Both the position numbers and the translations under genes were made by a program. Source: an uncultured Sphingomonas sp. (lineage in GTDB: Bacteria > Pseudomonadota > Alphaproteobacteria > Sphingomonadales > Sphingomonadaceae). Taken from it: a stretch of 64,000 bases of DNA. Under the pieces are notes generated by a model. It worked only from the letters and a program-made list of their open reading frames with translations, ran no database searches and was not told the origin of the DNA. Below are positions 45,241-51,859 of the stretch, one piece after another. The stretch's first letter is position 1. Each line of letters starts with the position of its first letter. The stretch lies in contig NZ_CAKTFO010000010.1 in the NCBI RefSeq assembly GCF_934560975.1, positions 26,466-90,465 of the forward strand, written 5' to 3'.

Positions 45241-46359
45241 TCAGACATGCACGGCCGACGGCACGTCATGCTCGACGAACAGCGCATCCAGATCGTCCAA
45301 GGCCATATCGAGCGTACGCGCCGCCCGCCGTACCGAGAGATTGCCCATCTCGAGCGCAGCCCCCAACACCTCCATGAAGCCACGCGAGAACAAAGCCGGC
45401 AATGCGCTGCCTGCGTCACCCTGGCGGCCATTATTGCGGAGCAAATCATCCGCCAACTCACGCACGACAGCTTGGCTTAGCTGACCCAACCCCTTCAGCC
45501 GCCACTTGAGCGCCTGTGCAGTCACCTGCAGAATCTCAGCCACCTCGTTCAGCCGATCGACCAGCTCGTCCGCACCCATCTTCCAACTACCGAAGCGCGC
45601 GATCACCTTGGCCGGCATCAGCAGCGCGGAAGCGAAGTTGTCGGCAAGCTGCTCGACGCGGTTGCGCTTCACGCCGGCACCGGGATCCTCGACATAGTCC
45701 GGTGGCATCTGCTCCCACGTCATCAGGTGGAACAGTTCGTGCGCAAGGTCGAAATTGCGACGCCCAGCGACTTCACGCCGGTTCACCAGTACCGCGTCTA
45801 GATCGGGCAGGCGACAAGCCGCACCCGACACGCCATCGATGGCATCGACCATCAAAACCAAGATGCCCCACTCGCGCTCCATCGCGTCGGCAAGGCCCAA
45901 AGCGGGAACCATGTTTTCGCTCATCAGACCGAGCGTCTCGGCCACGCGCTCGCCTTCCTGCGCGGCATCCTCAAAGCTCGATTGCCGGGTCAACGGCAGC
46001 TTCGGACGGGTCAGCCGCGCCGGGCGACCGACACGAGGCGCCTCGTGACGATAGAGCGCGATCCACGAACTCGCGGTTCGCTCATAATCCTTGAGATCGG
46101 CGAGTGTGCGGCCGCTCTGTCGCCAACAGAAGCCGGCCTCTCCCACCAATCGATAGGGATCGGTGAAATAGTCGAGATCGACCTCCAGGCCTTCGATCAG
46201 ACGCGAAAGCTCCTCGGCCTTGATGCTGCGTTCGCCGGTTTCGATCTGCGAGACGATCTGGCGGCTGCCGACGCCAAGCATGGCGCGCACCGCCTCCTGA
46301 TCGAGGCCGCGCGCGTCGCGAAGCGCCTTAAGGCGTGGGCCGATGATTTGGGTGGACAT
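45241..46359 (-). CDS. XRE-family HTH plus ImmA/IrrE metallopeptidase regulator
   Basis: A 372-aa protein. Residues ~8-62 are a Cro/CI-type HTH (LKALRDARGLDQEAVRAMLG...SQIETGERSIKAEELSRLI). The C-terminal half is an ImmA/IrrE (COG2856) peptidase with the zinc motif HELFHLM near 206-212 and downstream ADNFASALLMP. Such proteins repress their operon and cleave repressors or antitoxins after a signal. AGGAG lies eight bases before the ATG at 46359, and a perfect palindrome (46385-46410) lies just upstream, so autoregulation is likely. It heads the XRE-PIN-drmA-drmB unit. Confidence 0.9.
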   Translation of the reverse strand: MSTQIIGPRLKALRDARGLDQEAVRAMLGVGSRQIVSQIETGERSIKAEELSRLIEGLEVDLDYFTDPYRLVGEAGFCWRQSGRTLADLKDYERTASSWIALYRHEAPRVGRPARLTRPKLPLTRQSSFEDAAQEGERVAETLGLMSENMVPALGLADAMEREWGILVLMVDAIDGVSGAACRLPDLDAVLVNRREVAGRRNFDLAHELFHLMTWEQMPPDYVEDPGAGVKRNRVEQLADNFASALLMPAKVIARFGSWKMGADELVDRLNEVAEILQVTAQALKWRLKGLGQLSQAVVRELADDLLRNNGRQGDAGSALPALFSRGFMEVLGAALEMGNLSVRRAARTLDMALDDLDALFVEHDVPSAVHV

Positions 46360-46384
46360 GACGGGAACTCCTGCAACCCACATA

Positions 46385-46410
46385 ATCTTGCAAATTCGAC
46401 TTTGCAAGAT
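46385..46410. promoter_or_regulatory. Palindromic operator upstream of XRE-ImmA
   Basis: A perfect 10-bp inverted repeat ATCTTGCAAA/TTTGCAAGAT with a 6-base spacer, 26-51 bases before the start of the XRE-ImmA gene and just after the chimera stop (46436). It is AT-rich relative to its surroundings and has the size and symmetry of a Cro/CI-type operator. Confidence 0.75.
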
Positions 46411-46435
46411 CTATCTGGGTGAGGTTGCCGTCCTG

Positions 46436-49400
46436 TTAGGATGCTTGGAGGCGCTCTTCCTCTGCGAACTCCTCGTTCAGTCGGAGCAGGCGAGCTAGGA
46501 GTTCGTCCCGAAAAGGCGCGGGCCAAAACAGGCGGCTCTGATAGGTGTGATCGTTCTCGGTCTCCTCAGTGAGAAATTCCGGCGCGGCACGCGCGGCGAG
46601 GTCGTCCCAGCCATAGGCGGCGAGCACGGCGCAATCCATGGCGGCATGCAGCTCGCGCAGGCGAACGATGTCCTCGGCGTGGTCTTGGGCGTCGTGAAAG
46701 CGGTTGTAGGTTGGCGTCATCCCTTGATTGCGGGTGATCATCAGCTGGGCGCGGTGATCGTGATAGGCTTGCCCTGCCGTTTCGAGCGCGGGCGCGTCCT
46801 CGAAACCGGGCGGCAGGGGGAAGGTCTCGAAACAGTCGGAAGGGGTGTAACGCAGATCGTCCTTCATGGATGAAGCGAAGAACCGAACCCACAGCTCGTG
46901 GGTTCGAGATTGAAGAGCTGCCAAGGCAGCATCAGTGGCGAAGGTAAAAACAATAACCGTGTTAAGGAATATCGCGGATGACGATCGCGCCGCGATGGCA
47001 AGGTGAGGACTGACCTGCGAGCAACAGAGAACTCGATCATGTTTTAGCAGGGCCTCGGTCAGCCCTGGCCTAGTCTCATTATACACCCACCATTTGTCTC
47101 TAAGTCGATCATTGCGTCCGCCTGGCGCAAGGCGCTGTCGGTAGGGTTCTTGGCTGCATCGCAGTGCCGAATATATATTAGGGTAACGGTCCTGTAGTTC
47201 ATCTCGGGTGAGACCATTCACGTTTACTGCAAACCGGATACTATCATGCACCGGGCTTTGATTGATGTCCTCTCCACCAATTAAAACTTTAAGCCTTTCG
47301 CTCTCGGCCGTTGAGAAGCCTCCGGACACCGACAGAGGATTCTCCTCACCTTTGGGCTTGTCGCTGAAGACAAACCCCATGCCGTAGAGGTCGTATCCCT
47401 TGAACGCCTGAGCGTTACTGAAGATATGAAAAGGAATTCCTAGCTTATCCTCACCTTCAACCAAGAAACTATTAATGCTGCTTACAATTGAGCCATCCAA
47501 AACAGCGCTGCGATTACAATCCGTCTTAGATATGGTAATTGTGCTTATTACCACGGCCGCCTCACCTGGCCATTGCATTCTCCTTATTGCCTGAACAATG
47601 CGGCCGCCGTTCGCGAGTATTTTTTGAAGACCGCCCTCCCGAGTATCGCCCTGCCTAATTGTATTCGTTGCAATTAGACCCATCGCGCCGCTTTGGCGCA
47701 ACAGGCCGAACGTTCTACGAAAGAAATATGCGCTTAAATCGGCGCGGCCTCCGCACCCCTCGGCCATCATGCTGAGCCATTCGGCGTAAGCCACGCCGAA
47801 ATTTCCGCTAATCCATGTGCCGCCCAGGAACGGCGGGTTGCCGATGATCGCATCGAAGCCTGGATTGTCGCGTGAGAAGACCTCTGGGAACTCGATCTCC
47901 CAATGGAACGGACGTACGGGATGCGAGCCACCCTCCAGCCCGATCGCGCGATTGCGCAACCGGTCCCAAGCCGCGCCGCCCGCCGCGAGCGCCACATCCG
48001 CCAGCGCCTGACGGCGGGGCTTCGGTTTGGCTTCCGCGAAGAAGCTGGCAATCACCGCATCGCCGATTAGCCGGACATTCTCCAGCCCTCGCTCGACTTG
48101 TGCATGCTGGGCCTCCTGCATCGCCAGCGCGACTTCATCCGGGGCGTTTCGGATCGCCTCGCGGTGCGCGAGCACGCGATCCACGTCTTGCGACACGCGT
48201 AACCGCCACAAGTTCGGCGGTGCATTCGTCTCCCAGCTCGCCCCCTCGATCTGCGCGCGTGACAATCCCACGAGACTGTCGCCGCTCTTGAGCGCATGGT
48301 CGAGGAAGCTGAACTCATGATCGCGCGCGAGCGTCGCCACCATCATCGCGCGTGCGCGGGGATGAAGGGCATATTCTTGCAGGGCCTTCCGCAAGCGCGC
48401 CGGGAGAGCGTCGCCCGGGAACATCTGCCCCTCATGCACTGTGAGTAGCTCCGGCTGCTTTTCGAGGAGCGCCAGCAGTTCCTCGAATTCCGGATGAGGC
48501 TTGGAATCTGGCACGCCGCTGAACGGATCGAGCGGTTTGTCCGATGCCACCTCCCGTCGCCGTATCGTCTCGCGCTCGACCGCCGCCCGCAGATCCTTTC
48601 CGATCGCTTCATCCTCGGCGTCGCGGGCGATATCCGTCCCCAGATTCCTTAGCTCGAAGCGGGGGCTCGGCATGTTCGGCACGGCCGTGCCGATGTGATA
48701 GACGCCGGGGACCGCAGGTATCATGGGCGCATTCTCCGCGAGGTACGTCAGCCCAGGCGATACCTCGAAAGTCGGAGCGGGTGATCCGATGTCGTGCAGC
48801 GCGCGAATTCGGAGCAGGATCGGTGGCGCCTTTCCGATACCAGACAGCGTCGGCGGCTCTCGCATCGCGGCCACGGCGATGCTGATCCGCGACAGTATCG
48901 GCATGGGTGCCCCGGGTGAGACGGCGGTCGGCACAGCCGTCAGCGATGAAGCCGGCGGGATCGATGGAACCGATACCGGTCGCAAATCGAAAGCGGTCTG
49001 CGGCACCGCAGGGATATGCGGGACTTCGGGCGATAGCGGGAATACCGGGACGTCCTCCGGCACCGCAACGGGCGGAACCGGATCGACGTCAGTCGCGACC
49101 GTCAGATCGGGCATAGCGCTGACAACCGGCAGCGGCGTCGCGTCTGTCGCCACAATGTCAGGCAGCGCGGGCAATGACGGCACCCGCGCGGCTTCCCGCT
49201 CGATCGCCTGTTTCAGCTCTTCGAGCGCGGTGAGACGCTCGCGCGCGGCTCTCGCCCGTTCGCGGGCATCGTCTCGCCGACGCCGAGCCTCATTACGGGC
49301 AACCGCCGCGACATGGTGGCCCTGGCGTTGCGCAGCGGTGCCCTGCTGGCCGACATGCTCGCCGCCCTCACGATCCATACCGCGCTCGCGATAGGAAAGC

Positions 49401-50416
49401 GCGGTGAAGGTGCGATCCAGCCTGTGCTCACGGGCAACCTCAGTCAGCACACGGGCGACCTGATGACGGATGAAGCGCAGCCCCTCCTGCCCGTCGAGAT
49501 CGGTGCGCAGTTCGTTTGAGACGATATAGCTGCCATCCGCCTGCCGCTCCATCGGGAGCAAGGTGTAGTCGAGATGGAAGTGGTCGTTGTCGACATCGGC
49601 ACTCGGATCGGTATCGTGTGCGGCTGCCGACCAGCCTAGCCCGCGCGCACCGAACACCTCATCGCCGATGCGCTGCAGCACCTCGCGCCGGGCCTCGACC
49701 GGCAAGCCATAAGGGAAGGCGCCGACCATCCGGAAGCTGAGCTTGGCATTCTTGCGCATCGCCCTCAGCACCTTCTCCTGCACCGCGAGGCCATCGGCGA
49801 CCTGCTCGATAAAGGCGTCGAGCCCCGCGGCGGCATCGCCGAGATTACCCAAGAGGATCGGTTCGCCGTCCGCGTCCAGTGTGACGGCGGCTTCGCGCGC
49901 GATATAGCGCCAGTGGCGCACGACGCAGCCGATCTTGGCGTGCTGTCCGCCGGCACGGACGTAGCGGATACGGAGCATTATGCCCTCGCACCCCGCGCGG
50001 TCCCGTCGCGCCAGTGCGCTGGGCGCCTGATTGCGGACCTTTAACACCAGCCCACTGTGGCCGGTGCCGGCAACGGTCGAGTTCCTCTTCCGCGCTGCAG
50101 GCGCGCGACGGCGCGGCTCGGGTTGAACCCGTACTCGCTTATGGAAGCGCCGGAGAGCGGCGTCGAACTTACGTTCGGCGGCCTCGAAGTCGCGACGGAT
50201 GCGCTCGTTTTCTATCTTATCGGCCACGGCTGCCAGGGCGTTGGCTCGGGACTGACGCAGACGCTTCAACGTCGCGGTGCGCTCTTGGCGCATCTGCATG
50301 GCAAGCTCGCGATCGCTGACGCGGTGCCTGGTTCCGTCGTCCAGAATGATGAGAAAAGAGGGGGTGGGGTGCGCACGCGAGGCCTTCGGCCGATGCGACG
50401 AATTCGGAGAATTCAT
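46436..50416 (-). CDS. MobA/MobL-type relaxase fused to the C-terminal part of a DrmMI-like adenine methyltransferase
   Basis: 1326 aa in one frame. Residues ~1-110 are basic and coiled. Residues ~130-430 are a relaxase: HUH motif NDHFHLDYTL near 280, then EHVGQQGTAAQRQGHHVAAVARN, like the MobA/MobL HLGPAA...RN tail. Residues ~440-660 are Pro/Val-rich low complexity. From about 695 (TLARDHEFSFLDHALKSGDS) it follows the class 1 DISARM methyltransferase DrmMI: catalytic GNPPF near 860, target-recognition region, and C-terminal FETFPLPPGF. SAM motif I (DPAMGSG-like), which precedes this part in the family, is absent. I start at the ATG at 50416; a GTG at 50428 is also in frame. It lies between mcrC and the XRE-ImmA gene. 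Confidence 0.82.
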   Translation of the reverse strand: MNSPNSSHRPKASRAHPTPSFLIILDDGTRHRVSDRELAMQMRQERTATLKRLRQSRANALAAVADKIENERIRRDFEAAERKFDAALRRFHKRVRVQPEPRRRAPAARKRNSTVAGTGHSGLVLKVRNQAPSALARRDRAGCEGIMLRIRYVRAGGQHAKIGCVVRHWRYIAREAAVTLDADGEPILLGNLGDAAAGLDAFIEQVADGLAVQEKVLRAMRKNAKLSFRMVGAFPYGLPVEARREVLQRIGDEVFGARGLGWSAAAHDTDPSADVDNDHFHLDYTLLPMERQADGSYIVSNELRTDLDGQEGLRFIRHQVARVLTEVAREHRLDRTFTALSYRERGMDREGGEHVGQQGTAAQRQGHHVAAVARNEARRRRDDARERARAARERLTALEELKQAIEREAARVPSLPALPDIVATDATPLPVVSAMPDLTVATDVDPVPPVAVPEDVPVFPLSPEVPHIPAVPQTAFDLRPVSVPSIPPASSLTAVPTAVSPGAPMPILSRISIAVAAMREPPTLSGIGKAPPILLRIRALHDIGSPAPTFEVSPGLTYLAENAPMIPAVPGVYHIGTAVPNMPSPRFELRNLGTDIARDAEDEAIGKDLRAAVERETIRRREVASDKPLDPFSGVPDSKPHPEFEELLALLEKQPELLTVHEGQMFPGDALPARLRKALQEYALHPRARAMMVATLARDHEFSFLDHALKSGDSLVGLSRAQIEGASWETNAPPNLWRLRVSQDVDRVLAHREAIRNAPDEVALAMQEAQHAQVERGLENVRLIGDAVIASFFAEAKPKPRRQALADVALAAGGAAWDRLRNRAIGLEGGSHPVRPFHWEIEFPEVFSRDNPGFDAIIGNPPFLGGTWISGNFGVAYAEWLSMMAEGCGGRADLSAYFFRRTFGLLRQSGAMGLIATNTIRQGDTREGGLQKILANGGRIVQAIRRMQWPGEAAVVISTITISKTDCNRSAVLDGSIVSSINSFLVEGEDKLGIPFHIFSNAQAFKGYDLYGMGFVFSDKPKGEENPLSVSGGFSTAESERLKVLIGGEDINQSPVHDSIRFAVNVNGLTRDELQDRYPNIYSALRCSQEPYRQRLAPGGRNDRLRDKWWVYNETRPGLTEALLKHDRVLCCSQVSPHLAIAARSSSAIFLNTVIVFTFATDAALAALQSRTHELWVRFFASSMKDDLRYTPSDCFETFPLPPGFEDAPALETAGQAYHDHRAQLMITRNQGMTPTYNRFHDAQDHAEDIVRLRELHAAMDCAVLAAYGWDDLAARAAPEFLTEETENDHTYQSRLFWPAPFRDELLARLLRLNEEFAEEERLQAS

Positions 50417-50542
50417 TTCTTGCGCCACCCCACCCTAACTGAACCTGCCTCCTCTTACGGATGCGGTTTCTGGGGAGGTTCCCGCCGTTCTCTGCCCATC
50501 GATTTTCCATGCGTCGGGCAAAAATAGGATGCCTGGAACGCG

Positions 50543-51859
50543 CTATGCTTCGGCGATGACGATATCGGGCTCGGCCTTGCCCTGCGAGCAGATGGCGGCA
50601 AGGCGAGCCTTGATCCGGTCGCTATGCGCGAGGTCGACCGAGAACAGCTCCATACGGTCCGAGCTGGAATTGACGGCATAATTGCCGATCAGCCCTTCGT
50701 CACACCTCGCGTCACGATGGTGCGGATAGAGCAGGGTCAACCTGCCGCATTGATAGAGCCGGCCATAGGCCATCATCTGATAGACGTCGGCCTGTGACAC
50801 GCCGCGCTTGGGATCGTCGATCCGCGCGGCGGTCCGCTTCCACTTGGTATCGATCACCTGCAGGACGATGTCGCCTCGCTTGATGAGGATGTCCGGCCGG
50901 GTCTGGAAAACCTGCCGACGGTCATCGGTTTCGAGGCAATAGAGCCGCCCGCCCTGGCTGACGACGCGAAGGTCGGTGTCGGCGAGCGCGCGCTTCAGCA
51001 TGCGGGCAACATATTCCTCGAACAGCGTGTTCATCTCGAACAGCAGCGAGAAGCCGTCGCTGCCGCCAGCTGAGGTGGTCTGGAAGCGTTCGCCCAGCAA
51101 CAAGCGTGCGAGGTTCAGCAGTTCACGCCAGCGCTGATTGGTGCGATCCAGCACCACATCGTCCCACCGCAACGCCGAGACCGGCACGTCAGCGATATCG
51201 GCATAGGCGAACGCCAACTCGCGCAGCCGCCGCTGGTTGTCGGTCGTGCGCGCGATCCGCGACAGGCGGGTGACCGCCGCCTTCATGATTTGGTTCAGCG
51301 CGATGTCCGGAGTCAGCGCGTCGAAGCGGCACGCCAGCCGCGACGGCTCGACCGCCAGCGTCGTGAACTGGCGCGTCACGTTCAGCCGACCACGAAGTGT
51401 CGGCAGGTCGTCGGCATGTTCGACGTAGCGGCGCGGCATTCCCTGCCGCACCGCATCGACGAGCTTTTCCGAGAAGAGGCGGATCAGGATCTCAAGCAGC
51501 GTCTCGCGCTGCCAGTCGAGCGCCGTGACCTGGCCCGCGTCGATCTTCAGGTCGAGCGCGACCGCCAGCATGTGGACCAGCCGCTGGCGGATGTTGCCCG
51601 TCGTCTCGGCATCGCTTCCACCGGCCACGTCGATCTTGGGCAGGATTTCCAGCGCACAGCCCTGCGCCGCGATGACGCCGACGACGCCACGTGCGCGCAG
51701 CCCCTTGCGACCATGCTCCAGGACGCCGCCACCACCGCGGCCGGCGAGGGGCGAGGCTGCCGCGACGACCGCGATCCGATCAGCAGCGACCACGGGCATT
51801 TCGTCGGCCGCCTCGCCGTAGCGGATGGTCTCCCATTCGAGGATCGTGCGGTGGATCAC
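50543..51859 (-). CDS. mcrC: McrC-like nuclease subunit of an McrBC-type restriction system
   Basis: A 438-aa protein. The N-terminal part binds the McrB ring (ILEWETIRYGEAADEMP start; GGGVLEHGRKGLRARGVVGVI). The C-terminal PD-(D/E)xK nuclease has TRPDILIKRGDIVLQVIDTKWK, with catalytic Asp and D-x-K. McrBC cuts methylated or otherwise modified DNA with GTP-driven translocation. The GTG start at 51859 overlaps the mcrB stop (GTGA), so the pair is coupled. Confidence 0.88.
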   Translation of the reverse strand: MIHRTILEWETIRYGEAADEMPVVAADRIAVVAAASPLAGRGGGGVLEHGRKGLRARGVVGVIAAQGCALEILPKIDVAGGSDAETTGNIRQRLVHMLAVALDLKIDAGQVTALDWQRETLLEILIRLFSEKLVDAVRQGMPRRYVEHADDLPTLRGRLNVTRQFTTLAVEPSRLACRFDALTPDIALNQIMKAAVTRLSRIARTTDNQRRLRELAFAYADIADVPVSALRWDDVVLDRTNQRWRELLNLARLLLGERFQTTSAGGSDGFSLLFEMNTLFEEYVARMLKRALADTDLRVVSQGGRLYCLETDDRRQVFQTRPDILIKRGDIVLQVIDTKWKRTAARIDDPKRGVSQADVYQMMAYGRLYQCGRLTLLYPHHRDARCDEGLIGNYAVNSSSDRMELFSVDLAHSDRIKARLAAICSQGKAEPDIVIAEA

